DNA of 64,000 nt from Phoronis australis (lineage: Eukaryota; Phoronida; Phoronidae), in NCBI GenBank assembly GCA_002633005.1, contig NMRA01000031.1, forward strand, positions 1,087,004-1,151,003. Reading direction: 5' to 3'. A model generated the notes under the pieces. It was not told where the DNA came from and searched no databases. It was given only the letters and a program-made list of their open reading frames with translations. A program made the translations under genes and the position numbers. This document shows positions 1-11,100 of this stretch, piece after piece. Each line of letters starts with the position of its first letter. Position 1 is the stretch's first letter.

Positions 1-257
1 GAAATAATTAAAACCCTTTCAACACCGCAGACCACTTAAGCGGTCTCTGAAATTTATCGGTCTCACGACATGCCGAACTTCAAGCAACAGCATAGTATAG
101 TTGATTGGTTGATTGAGGGAATTCTTTTGTGTACATCACAAATTTAAATATAGACTTACCTTCATTTTTAAAAGCTTTTCTGATTCTTTGTTGAGATGTA
201 ACGTGAGTTATTGAAGGGGTTTTCCAAGAATTTATGGATGACTCATGAAAACAAAAT

Positions 258-774
258 GTCGGCCGACGGCGATTCAGATGTAGACTTTTCAGATGACGAA
301 ATTGGCAATAATTTGTATGCTTTTTACTTAATTAATATACGAGTTAAACCAAAAAGGAATTCTTATGTATCTGACCAGATTTTGTTGGCTGTGACGACAA
401 AGAAGTTGAATTTCATGGCTTTGAACCGGAGGAAAACTTTACAGGTTGTGAATTTTGCAATAGGGTCAAACAAACACCATGAACTCCGACAACTTCGCAA
501 ATTTTCTGAACATGTGGAGTCTTCTAGAGTGTACGATTTTTCTGAAAGGAAGTTGAGTACTTTCAAAATTTCTATATCGATGAAATATTCGGTGAAATTG
601 TCAGGATAATTAATTTGAATGCCCAAACGAAGCGCGAGTCACAACTGGACGTGGACAAATTTGAATCGCTGAACTTAACGATTGCCGAATTTTCACTTTA
701 TTGCCTTCAAAGGTTAATAGAAGATATGAATTATGATCGAAAATGTATCTTAAGAAATGGTACTGAAGAATATT
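258..774 (+). pseudogene. Decayed piggyBac-like transposase N-terminal fragment
   Basis: An ATG at 258 in an A-rich context opens an acidic stretch (MSADGDSDVDFSDDE) like the acidic N-termini of piggyBac transposases. The frame then changes at least once. From about 546 to 774 a different frame reads KEVEYFQNFYIDEIFGEIV and continues to a stop at 772-774. The pattern 'F.DE...EIV...N..A' recalls the start of the piggyBac DDE domain (FxxD..xxIxxxTNxYA). Frameshifts and stops between the two parts, and the absence of the downstream catalytic region, indicate a dead, truncated copy. The family assignment is inferred from short motifs only. An alternative is an exon of an unrelated gene. Confidence 0.35.
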
Positions 775-1216
775 GACAACACTATTACTCATAAATCATT
801 TTTATTCTTTAAAAGATACATTGAATTGGCAAATTGGCAAACAAACAGCTGCATTTCAGGTGTAACTTACCTGCATCACCTGAGAGTGTAATTTTGGTGA
901 AATTGTAGATAAAGTTCATTCCATTCTCTACATTTTGGTGTGTCACACTTTGAAATTCAATGAGAAATGGATTGTCTATGGAATTTTGAAAACAAGCACC
1001 TCAGTTTAGCCCATGTGTGCAGAGTTACTTGGGGTTCAAGGACACAATGGCCGACAGTTACTTGGAGGTGAAAGAGTAGGCAGACAGAAATTTGGTCTAG
1101 CACTTGTACTTCCCAATTGTCAAGTAATAGTTTAGTCATGTAGTTTTCAGCACATAACTGTGTGGAAATAATTTGTACAAATTTTCTCAGAAAGTAACAG
1201 TTATGGATATATTCTC

Positions 1217-1720
1217 AAGGCCCTTTCATACTAACGTCAATGTGTTGGGGAGTTGGGGAATTGCGGTCAGTATGAATGGTTAACTTCAGTCCTGGTTCAA
1301 AGTTAACAATGACGGTTAACTTTGCAGTAAACATGTGGATTTAACAGCAGAGCGTCAACGCTGCATTGCAGTATGAATGGTCAACTTTGGTCTCGATGAA
1401 GTTATCGGCAGGGTCCACTGTTATTGTCAACAATTAAAGGGCAGTGTCATCGTTAATACTTGCTTATATTTTGCTCGGATAATCACCAGTGGAATTAAAA
1501 ATAAATTTTATATCAATTAGCGCGTAACTGTTCTCAAATTGTCGCATTAAAAAAATTGAGCGGGCACGAGATGCATCATCACTACCTTGCAATTATTTCG
1601 ATGATGACAGCGTCACCTACCGTTTACTACCAAAGCTGGTATGAATGATTCAATATTAATTTAGCAGTTTACGTCGACGCTACGCTCATGCCGGAATTAA
1701 AGTTAGTATGACAGGGCCTT
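1217..1720. mobile_element. MITE with 19-bp terminal inverted repeats
   Basis: The left end AAGGCCCTTTCATACTAAC (1217-1235) is the reverse complement, with one mismatch, of the right end (1702-1720). Subterminal motifs of the type 'GTATGAATGGT' recur inside (around 1270, 1372 and 1641). No open frame of useful length is present. The size (504 bp), the inverted ends and the lack of coding capacity fit a non-autonomous DNA transposon. I could not identify a clear target-site duplication, so the superfamily is undetermined. Confidence 0.6.
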
Positions 1721-2150
1721 CAGATAGTTTATTCGTTTGCTGAAGTGCAATAATTATGTGGAAGGCAAAACCAAATTTTTGGTCTGAGGTCACAAGTCAC
1801 TTTTCGTGAACCATACCCCAGGGGCCGGGATCTTATTTGTGTACTCCAAATTAAAATTATTTTTGTATTTTCTATTCTAATTTTGTAAAAACTCAAAATA
1901 AGTGACTTAGTCTGTGCTCGAGTACATTAGGGTTTATGCATACAAGTTTCGAGTCCAAGTTTTCTTTTGGTGACTCCTGCAGACATGCTACAAACTGGAG
2001 ATTTAGAGTAAAAACTTGAAATTTCAAATTCAGACTCAAACTTATAACCTTATGCTGAATAGTGCACACTAAGATAAAAAAGTTATGCACCAAGCCATTA
2101 TGTACTCCAGCACAGACTAATAGCCACTTCTATGGTTTACACAAACCTAG

Positions 2151-2301
2151 AAAAGAAAAGGCCAAAAATAATTTCAAGTTTGATTTCAAGTACAGAGATT
2201 AGATCAGGACACCCTTTTGTATGTTTCAAGTAAAACGATTAGTCCCCAGCCTTGGCCTTATGAAGACTTGATTGGTAGTTATTGCTTGTGCCAAACTCAA
2301 T
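2151..2301 (+). repeat. Direct repeat, copy 1 (151 bp)
   Basis: This stretch is repeated, identically as far as I can read, at 2516-2666, exactly 365 bp downstream. The copies are separated by 214 bp that include an ambiguous base at 2515 immediately before copy 2. No coding potential is seen. The arrangement is more like duplicated contig ends at a gap than a biological tandem duplication. Confidence 0.85.
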
Positions 2302-2514
2302 AGCTCACTTGCGAGTTTCTCGCTAGTCACTGTGACGTCACCGGAAAGGGGGCAAAACCCGCCATATTGCTCTTGTTTTGCCCCGAGTCTTTGCTACACA
2401 CGCTAAAACTTACTGGAGTTCTTATGGTGAATTTTACGCTTAAAACATTAAAACAACTTAAGATATGGTAGATGGGTCGTGGAATAACTGTGAATAGACG
2501 AAGAAAATGTGACC

Positions 2515-2515
2515 N
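2515..2515. other. Assembly gap or ambiguous base (N)
   Basis: A single N sits exactly at the left border of the second copy of the 151-bp repeat, marking a join or an unresolved base in a draft assembly. A second N occurs at 59611 inside an LRP1 intron. Confidence 0.95.
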
Positions 2516-2666
2516 AAAAGAAAAGGCCAAAAATAATTTCAAGTTTGATTTCAAGTACAGAGATTAGATCAGGACACCCTTTTGTATGTTTCAAGTAAAA
2601 CGATTAGTCCCCAGCCTTGGCCTTATGAAGACTTGATTGGTAGTTATTGCTTGTGCCAAACTCAAT
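2516..2666 (+). repeat. Direct repeat, copy 2 (151 bp)
   Basis: Second copy of 2151-2301, starting directly after the N at 2515. The copies diverge after 'CCAAACTCAAT'. See copy 1. Confidence 0.85.
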
Positions 2667-3424
2667 TAGTCCCTTGTAAACTGTTGTCATATTTTCCTTT
2701 GAATGTAATATGACTGGCTATGTAGGTTAGTTACGTAATACATTCAGGGAGCATAATGACAAGTCATGTAAAGTCAACTTAAAAACATTGACAAGCTTTT
2801 AGAAACAAATCTTCAAATTAAAATGTATTCTTAATTTTTAGTCGTACAGTAATTCTCCCACAATAATAATTGCCAAATTTGTCAGTTTTAAATTGTCATT
2901 TTTCCAATTTTCTAAAGCTGGTTATCTTTGTGCAAGTGATGGAAACTTTACCAAATTTTGTTTTGTGACATCTACACTGCATACACTCAGCTGATGATAT
3001 ACTAACATGTTGTTGAAGTAATCTTTTTGTGGAGAAGTTTGGCGAAATGTTATTTCGCTCGTCAGTCGTATGGTGTACTAGATGGGTGAAGAGTTGTCCT
3101 ATAGTAAGGGCTTGTTTTATGTAGAAGAGTGAAAGTGCTGCCATTCAGAACCAATAGTACACAGGTTCTTTATGGAACAATTAGTCATGCAACAATTGGC
3201 ATCCTGTTTGAAATGCAGCAATTATGTTCTTAATGCATTTTTGCTTCCTATCTCAATGTCTGTTTTATGTAGAAAAAAATAAACCCCCGTCTATACATAG
3301 TACCAGCAATGCACTGTGCTGATTAGTAAAAGAACCCGTAATTTATTATGCTTAGCACCCTGGTTGAAGTACCATGGTTTTTAGAAGATGTGTGTTAGAA
3401 GCACTTAATATCTGTTTATCACAG
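2667..3424. other. AT-rich DNA, nothing recognised
   Basis: The stretch is AT-rich with no convincing coding frame, structured repeat or RNA gene on either strand. It may be intron of the unidentified gene whose candidate exons follow at 3425 and 3939. Confidence 0.4.
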
Positions 3425-3496
3425 GGACCTCTTCATGCAGGATGTAATCAAAGACTAATGATAGTGTGGTATAATAAGCTAATTGGCTCCCTTCCG
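3425..3496 (+). CDS. Candidate short exon of an unidentified gene
   Basis: A 72-bp interval is preceded by a good acceptor (TTTATCACAG) and followed by GTACCA. It is open only in phase 0, reading 24 codons that begin GPLHAGCNQRLMIVWYN. Both other frames are closed by stops. Its outgoing phase (0) does not match the incoming phase (1) of the next candidate exon at 3939, so at least one further exon would be needed between them. I do not recognise the peptide. The call rests on splice signals and codon appearance only. Confidence 0.3.
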
Positions 3497-3938
3497 GTAC
3501 CAAGGATAAATTTTGTAAATAACTGTTTAAATAATGAGTGTTGACTTGTAAAGCTAAATATTTTTAAAATCCTTGGCAGTCAAACATTCTTACTTTGTGC
3601 GCAACAGTAATGCCCACATGTTAATGATTTATACTATTTCTAAAAAATTTTTCATTGAGATTGGCATATTTTCCACAAGTATGAGTTTCTTCACACGAAA
3701 CTTGCATATTCTGTTTTTTTATTTTAGCTACAATAAGTGTCTTTGATTTTTTTCAAAAGCCTTTTGGCCAGAGTTCTCAGTCAAAATGAAAATGTCAATA
3801 TTTTTGATAAAGCGGAAGTAGTCTTATTTTTGAGCTCTTAGGCTAAAAGTCCTTAAAAGGAAATTCCAAGTTATGCTTTTGTAGCTAATGGACAAAATTG
3901 ACAATTGTTTGCGTAAAAATCATGTTTCCACTTGACAG

Positions 3939-4189
3939 TAAAACGTGGTGATCTCTGCGAAAAATCCAGATTTTTTTTAGAAAAAAGTCATGATGACGAA
4001 GATTTGGGTTTTTGTTTAATACGTTATTATGTGCTCGTCAACGATTTTGACAATACAGAGTTTTTGGGTCCACTGTCAACACTTGTAAATTATTTAAGAA
4101 ATTTGATCCTTGGTAACCAAGGTAGCCAAGTACCTTTTTCTTTGCTAAGCAACAACAAGAATACCATCCCAGTGATCACTGCTTTGAAG
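3939..4189 (+). CDS. Exon of unidentified gene (helical, globular protein)
   Basis: A 251-bp open interval lies between an acceptor (CCACTTGACAG) and a donor (AAG|GTGTGT), entering in phase 1 and leaving in phase 0. The 83-residue peptide starts KRGDLCEKSRFFLEKS, continues through an acidic turn (HDDEDLG) and then leucine-rich, probably helical segments (LSTLVNYLRNLILGN). Its balanced composition makes it look like a real protein rather than intron translation. Its phase joins cleanly to the terminal exon at 7863. I do not recognise the family. Confidence 0.5.
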
Positions 4190-5827
4190 GTGTGTTGGAG
4201 TCATATTACCTTATAGACAGTCCTCTGATAATCACTGTCTGTTGGTCTCTGGCTGATAAATCTAGACAAGATTGAAGTGAACTAGTTTCTCAAGGTCATA
4301 CCACTGCTCCCCAAGGAATGATTGTTTTCAATCAGCTGTGAATTGCACAGACATTTAATAGCTTACTATTGATGTCATGAGTGTTATATACAGACATGAC
4401 AGGATGGAACTGCAATATTTGCAGTGTAATTCAATAATTTAGATCTAGTAATACAAGCTCATTTCAAATGCCTTTGACAAAGTTCATGAATCTACTTGTA
4501 TTTGGGGTGAATGTCTTGAAGCAAGCTTTTATGACAAGGACTTGGTTTGTGTCGTGATATGAATGAATCACTTGCTTTAATCCATGCATTGCAGAGAAGT
4601 GCTCGCTCTTAATAAATTATGTCTTTAGGCTGTAGGTTGTGAACTTCTCAAGATTTTTTAAGTAGTTTAAAGGTTGTTAGTTTCATATGTACTCCAAAGT
4701 TTATAACTACAGGAAGGAATTTAAGTTGTCACAATTGACAGCCATTTCAAGTATTCGAACAGATTTGACAAGACAGTTATGTCGTATTAATTTTATAAAA
4801 ATACACTGAAGTGAAATTGGACAAAAAACACAGCCCGAGCTCTGGTCTTTGTTAGCATCTGGAATACATCTGCCTTTTGGACGCTAGCTTTGTCCGGAAA
4901 TATGCTCTTCTTGACAATAAGATGCGCAAACCTATGCAACTAGTATTGGGAGATAGTCATATCTTAAGTAATGCCGCGCAATCGATGAAAAGCAGCTCAA
5001 GAACATGATGTTGGGCTTGACTGATGTACGCGCACTCCTAATTGAATAATACTAGAAAGCCAAGCACGATTCTGAATGTTTTTTTATCCAAATCGTTTTG
5101 CATTATTTATCATCACCCGTGGTACGCATCTGTTTCCATGTTTTTGTCTCTTCCCTGGAGACTGTTTGCCTGCATTTCCTTGGAATTTTGTTGGAATCGC
5201 TGCAATCTCTGGTAGGGAACGCAGTTGTGGGTTTGTTTCCTCATCTGCCTCGTCTTGTGCATGCGAAATTCGATACGGAGAACGATTTTGAATGGATTTC
5301 GATGTAATTTTCTATAGGGAATAAATCAAGAACCAAGCGACGAGATGAACTAACACTAACGAGGTTTCTTATCTCGATAATTGCAAAATGATGAAAACAA
5401 CTCCCTTACCTGGAAAAGATACTGTTGAGAGCTGTGATAATATGGTGTGAATGTTTGATTGATTTTTGAAGTGGTGTTGTTCAGTTTCCTTGTGAGCTGT
5501 GATGGCTTGGTGGAGGGCCTACGATATCAGTTGTTATTTCTGCGGTGTTAATTGAGCACGGTTTTTTGTTGTTTTTATTACGATTGGTTTTGATGGATGC
5601 CCCCAATGATGTCTGTTGAACACTGAAAGATTATACGTATTACGTATTGTGCTCGGAAGGTGACATCATCATGTTGTATTGAGGGTTACATGTCATATGG
5701 GCTGATGGAGAGCAATGTTGCCCCCCCCCCCGGTCCATGACCTGATGTGCCCTAGGCGTCGGTCTATGTTTGATTTATTATCATACCACCAATTCCTCTT
5801 TCTTACGATCTTTTGTCTAATAAGTCC

Positions 5828-6250
5828 CATTTAGACATCAACTTTTGGCCCGGCGCAACTGACACAGAGCAAATTAACCCATGTCAAGCGGCCGTTTACA
5901 CACTCAACTCACTAACCGTGGCATGACGGAAATTGCAGGCTAGAGAGACTGGATCGCGCATGCGCAGGTTTACAAATGACGAGAGTTGCAGAGACAAAGA
6001 ACCTGTATGAAGATCATTGCACAAGTGCAGTAGAGACGATCCTTTCCGCCTTGCTCCTGTTTCACGTTTAGACTTAAAATTGACGCGGCGCAAGATGTTC
6101 AGGCGCAAATTGCTCTACCTCACAAACGGGTGGCAAAAATTTGTCAGCGCGGTGTCAATTTGCTCCGTGTCTATCCATTTACACACTGGAACAACTTGTT
6201 CAGTGTCAGCTGATTCGTGTCAACTTTGTAAGTGTAAACCCACTTTACAT
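5828..6250 (+). mobile_element. MITE-like repeat, family A, plus orientation
   Basis: This segment (…TTTAGACATCAACTTTTGG… to …GTCAACTTTGTAAGTG…) reappears as a diverged reverse complement at 7135-7620. Part of it also occurs at about 28130-28370. Shared landmarks are 'GGCCCGGC', 'GTCAAGCGGCCG', 'GAGTTGCAGAGAC', 'CCGCCTTGC' and 'TTTCACGTTTAGAC'. The ends are imperfect inverted repeats (TTTAGACnTCAA against CTACACTACAA). No coding capacity is seen. Confidence 0.6.
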
Positions 6251-7134
6251 TGACATGTTCTTGTTCTTACTTGGATTGGTTAACTGACATTGCTTGCTGT
6301 TTTTGTCTAGGTTCTTAGTTTCAAGTTCTCTGATTGCGAATAACGACATCTCAGGCTGGGCAACATTAATAAAAATTGATATTCTGCGACAAGCTTGATC
6401 AATATTACCTTATAACGGAAGTAATCGTAAGACATGCTATTTTAATTCTGTCTTTGATGTAGTTTGAGCTAATTACCAATACATATATCTTAGTTTTTAG
6501 CCACAGTTTTAGTTTTGAAGTACCGTAAGCTCCTTACTGTACTCTTTTATTACAGGTAACTCAGTAATTAAATGTTAACTTGCCAATTTTTATTAGGTCT
6601 ACAGGGATATTTCTGGACTGTGCCTTTGGGCCATTAGCTCATTGAATATAAAAAGGCGAAGGTACATTGCAGCAGTGTGTCCTACGGATGCATCTTTTAA
6701 AACACAACGCTTCCAAAAATACAGGTTTCTAGTCAACTTGCAGCCAGTCAGGTAAAACACGACTGTTCTTATTTCGATTGCCCTTGGAGTTTCTGTTTCA
6801 TATGTTACCACTTTTATTACACTAAGCCTGCTGGGCACAACTTTTTGAAAAAGGCACACTTTTTATCATCAGGTGCACCCAATGGGCACGGGTTCAAACC
6901 TGGTCAGGTATATCCATTGATCTGTATTAATCTCTCCTATTGTGGTCTAGGGAGGCTGAATCTAGGTGATTTTACTGTCTGAGTTTCTGATTTCATGAAC
7001 TCGCAGTTTGTCTCTGGTTTTATATGTCAACAATGGCAGTGACTACAGTTGTCCAATGATGGCCCAGTTGAGGACTATTTACTGTAATATTATCTCTAAA
7101 TTTTTGTAGTCCATTATTTTTGTCTTAGTCACTA

Positions 7135-7620
7135 AAATGCCGTCTACACTACAAAAGTTGACAGTGATCAGCTGACACGGAACGAGATGTTATAGCGCAA
7201 GTATGTGTGTAAACAGGACTGACCTGGAGCAAATTGACACCGCGGTGACAAGTTTTGCCACCGTTTTGTGAGGTGGAGCGATTTGCACTTGATCATCTTG
7301 CTTTGTGTCAATCATATGCCTAAACGTGAAACTGGCGCAAGGCGGTAAGGATCAATTCTACTGTGCTTGTGCAATGACCTACATACGGGTTCTCTGTCTC
7401 TGCAACTCCTGTCATGTGTAAACCCACTCATGTGCATTCCATTCTCCAGCCTACAACTTCCGTCTTGCCACAGTTACTGAGTTGTGTGTGTAAACGGCCG
7501 TTGTTACTGAGTTGTGTGTGTAAACGGCCGTTGTTACTGAGTTGTGTGTGTAAACGGCCGCTTGACACTGATCAATTTGCTCCCTGTCAGTGGTGCCGGG
7601 CCAAAAGTTGAAGTCTAAAC
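7135..7620 (-). mobile_element. MITE-like repeat, family A, inverted copy
   Basis: Reverse-complement relative of 5828-6250, about 0.9 kb away. Together they could fold into a long imperfect hairpin. This copy carries an internal 30-bp triplication at 7473-7562 that the other copy has only once. Confidence 0.6.
7473..7562 (+). repeat. 30-bp tandem triplication inside MITE copy
   Basis: Three head-to-tail units of about 30 bp, each containing GAGTTGTGTGTGTAAACGGC, start at 7473, 7503 and 7533. The related element at 5828 has a single equivalent segment on the other strand, so the expansion is specific to this copy. Confidence 0.85.
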
Positions 7621-7862
7621 TGGACTTAACACATCAGGAGAGGAGGAGGGGGGGTCTCCTACATTTTGAGGAGGGGATGTGTTTTCACGTACAACATCCT
7701 GGCCATTGAACATAAACAACTGGGAAAATGGCGACCACTTTAATCGTGATAGAACAAAACACTAAAGGTGATGGAATACATACCAGCCTGCACTGGAGGC
7801 ATATCCCTACCATTTTCAAATGAATTGTATGGTAAATCAAAGACAACATATTTGCTACTTAG

Positions 7863-8057
7863 GAATTGTCATGTGTGTCCTGGTGGAGAGGCCACTTGTG
7901 CTTTCGTGGGGGACCATCTGCCAATCAAAACTTAAGGTCTACTTGTGAACAGACGTACATGAACGTAGATCATGTCACAGAAATAATAGCCAAAATTGAT
8001 CGTTTTAAAGCTCACGCTTTTTATAACGCTCTGAATGCCTACCGTACCGTTTCTTAA
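7863..8057 (+). CDS. Terminal coding exon of the unidentified gene
   Basis: The acceptor TTTGCTACTTAG precedes a phase-0 open frame that ends at a TAA (8055-8057). This matches the phase-0 donor at 4189. The 64-residue C-terminus starts ELSCVSWWRGHLCFRGG and ends with a charged, probably helical segment (EIIAKIDRFKAHAFYNALN). A canonical poly(A) signal lies 80 bp after the stop, as expected for a last exon. I do not recognise the family. The four cysteines and two adjacent tryptophans in the first half are its most distinctive trait. Confidence 0.5.
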   Translation, partial: ELSCVSWWRGHLCFRGGPSANQNLRSTCEQTYMNVDHVTEIIAKIDRFKAHAFYNALNAYRTVS

Positions 8058-8136
8058 AACATTTCCTGTTGGTAGCTGAACGAGTGTTGATTTAAAGCAT
8101 TAATTTGGTGCTACTTGTCTTTTATGAAACTTTTGT

Positions 8137-8142
8137 AATAAA
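8137..8142 (+). promoter_or_regulatory. Poly(A) signal AATAAA
   Basis: AATAAA lies 80 bp downstream of the TAA at 8055-8057. T- and GT-rich sequence (TTTCGTTTGTCC, GTTTTTGTGTTCTG) follows within 30 bp, as in a cleavage/polyadenylation site. It supports the exon at 7863 as the gene's last. Confidence 0.5.
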
Positions 8143-11100
8143 ATTTCGTTTGTCCATCGTAGTTTTTGTGTTCTGTCTTGGTGACATTTTTGTGTACACA
8201 GATAACTTTATCACATGCTCCTGTGCAGCAATATCTGTTCTGTTTATAATTTGGCTTACTCCAAGTCTTTGAAAAAAATGAGTGCAGTCATGGTATGATT
8301 AAGAGGTTACTTTTGTGAACATTTGGAGGGCTATTGTATGAATAACAGTATCCTGTCTGTACATATAAGAAACATGTGTACGGCAGTTAACGGGCCCGTT
8401 CCAAGAGAACTGACCTAGCTAAGGCAAATCTTAAATTTCAGCCAATTTTAATACAAAACTTAAATTTGTCTCAAGTCCGTTCCAAGAAATAGGTCTTAAG
8501 TTTGACTTAAGTTTTTTACTAAAGTTTTGTCTTAATTTTGACTAACTTACCGCATGTGGAAGTTTCAAAGTTTGGAAATTGAGCCAAATCTTAGACTTGT
8601 CAAAAATGAACTTAAGAACACTGAAATTAGACTACTACTTCAAAATATTTGTTTAAGTTACATGCAGGTGGTGCTACATGTTTGCACACAAACAACCTAG
8701 TGACACAGCAAATTTCAACATCTTGGATAATGGCTATTGTCAGTGTTTTCAAGATTGAAAAAACTAAACAAATTGTGATTTTAAATAGTTTGTTTTTTTG
8801 ACTGAAAAAAATCCTTCCATTTAACCAATTTTTCAGATCAATAGAATTTCATTTTGTCAATTTTTTGACAAAAATGACTTTACAAGTTAGCATTAAGTGA
8901 AATTTTAAACATTTGCCATAAAATTTTTAGTCTTTATGAATGAATGAAATATTGTCAATTCTAGCAATTGTTTTTTACTTTTTCTAAAGTTAAAAAATTC
9001 TTAAACACTGGATGTGATCAGTTCTGTGATTGGAATCCGATTCTACGTGCATTCAACAACAATGAATTAGACCCGAGTACTATCGCCACTTTCCGAAGTA
9101 CAAGCCGTGCCTCGTGTGAGTGCGCTGTATTTACCCAAAATGCTGCACGTCAGTAGGGTACTTGTCTCACTTATGGCGTGGTATTGAGTATTTTACAGGA
9201 AAATATATTCACCTTAGGTCATGCAAATGCCAAATAAGACAATAAAGTTTAACTGTCGCACAGTGAGAGCTACATTGATGACATTTGAAAATTGTTCATG
9301 TGGCCTATGATCTATGGTTGCTCACTTGACTCTGCTCACAAGTGCACTAATCGCCTGTCTTTCGAAAATTTGTTTGGTCATAGAGTGCATTTTCTATCTC
9401 CACAAATGAGAGTTGAATTCGAGATATGACAATTGGTATCAGCTTGTGCTTGTCAGACATAGAACTTACAAAGTTTTGTTATGTAAGTTATTTTATATAA
9501 GTCATATTTTTCATTTATCAGCTGTTTTTGCAACAAACTTCTTATTTCAATAAGTTTTCTATTTGATATCTGGTTGTGATTGAGCGTGTGGACTGGTTCC
9601 AGTTTGCATTTATTGAGTTCTGTTGAGCCTTCAGCCTTGTCCATATCAATGTTGACTTGCTCTTGAAATCCTCAAATCTGCCTGTGGCTGTTTGTGGTTT
9701 AGATCTCTCTGGTTCCAGCTTACTGGCTGTTATGTTGCTAATGAGAGTATTTGTTTGGCTATGTGTGATATGGGTACTTAGGAAGTGTGCCTGTTGACAT
9801 GGTAATGTTTTTGTGAACTATTTTAGCAAGTAAATTGTCTCCAATGCTGTGTGAGCATATGCCATTGCTCCCTGGTAGCTTCTGCTCGCAGGGTGATGCA
9901 ATGGGATGTTTTGAGAAATACCCTGCTATTGTTAGCACCAGGTTGTGTAACCTTTGTTATTAATGCTTGGTCAATATTCTGTACTAGGTGTCCTGATCTT
10001 TTATATAACAGTCCTTATGTATCAGGGAGGAAGTACTTTTCACTGTCGGCATATTTAGACTCGTTGATGATTTTTTTCAAAAATATTTTTTTGCTCCAGT
10101 GTTCTTGATATGCAACTGTGTACGGATAGCACCTGCGTTTGCCTAAATGCCACTCCCTAGTTTTTCAAATTTTCAGTTTTCACCACCCCTAGCTGTTTAC
10201 ATCACTTTCTATTGTTGCACAATAGTACACACATGCCAGGTAACGGTATTCAAGTTAGTAAAATATTTCTGAAAGATAACCAGGGATCTACAGGTATTTT
10301 TGCTGAGGGAAAATTGAAAAATGTAGTGCTCTATTAAAAGCACAATGTCTTAAGCTATACTCAATATTCAGCTTCCAAAATGTCTGCATTTCCCTTATAT
10401 TCAGACTGGAACTGTCACGATGGTGACATACAATGAAGTCTCAAAAATTACTAAAATTGGTCATTTTCATTTTTTAAAAGGCTTCCAACGTTGTTGTGAA
10501 TAGTCTCTGAATCTGATGAGAGCTATGGTATAGACCTTTATAAAATGACCAAAACATTTATCTAGCGTTATCTTTTATGGGGGCCCCTATGGAAAGCAGT
10601 GTGAACTGATGGGTTACCCTCATTGTAAATATTACATTAATAAATAATAAATAATTAAGAAAATGAAAAAAAATAATTTCACTTTTTGTCCATGTTGTCA
10701 CTAACTTTGTGAGATTTTACCCTACTTCTTTGATAGTTTGGCCAAATAAATTAGGAATACAACGTATTGTAATGACGTTAATATGAAGTGGTATGCGGGC
10801 TGTGATGAACATCATCCATTGCAAATCACTGACCAGGGTCTAGTGAGGTCTGTGACCGATGCGGGGGGGCGGGGGGGGGGAATAACACAGCAGGGTGCCG
10901 ATTATGCGCCTATGTGAGGTACCTCATTAGTGCAAGTCGTCCACTTGCAGAACATATTGTTTTTCAAATTTAGGGACTATTCATGAATACAACTCTGCAG
11001 CTTGGTTATTGTGAGTTGTGCTCAATAGCATTTACCACTATTCTTCGCTTATTTTGCACAACAATAATTGTCAAAATGGTCATTTTCTATTTACCAAAGG

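Larger units (their letters stand above)
4190..7862 (+). other. Probable intron of the unidentified gene
   Basis: This lies between the two phase-compatible exons. It contains one MITE copy in each orientation (listed separately), an 11-base C run at 5721-5731 and otherwise AT-rich DNA without convincing exons. The open frame around 5076-5300 gives a hydrophobic, cysteine-rich peptide but has no splice or start context that I trust. Confidence 0.35.

Noticed and set aside
5076-5307. Two overlapping open frames with hydrophobic N-termini, considered as a first exon
   Set aside because: No phase-1 donor at a sensible place; they lie inside the probable intron of the upstream gene.
6880-6915. 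GGTTCAAACC resembling a tRNA B-box
   Set aside because: There is no cloverleaf-compatible acceptor or anticodon arms, and no A-box at the right distance.
9851-10108. Hydrophobic open frame (MSICHCSLVASARRV…) considered as an LRP1 signal-peptide exon
   Set aside because: No good donor in the required phase follows a signal-like segment, and the frame reads like AT-rich intergenic translation.
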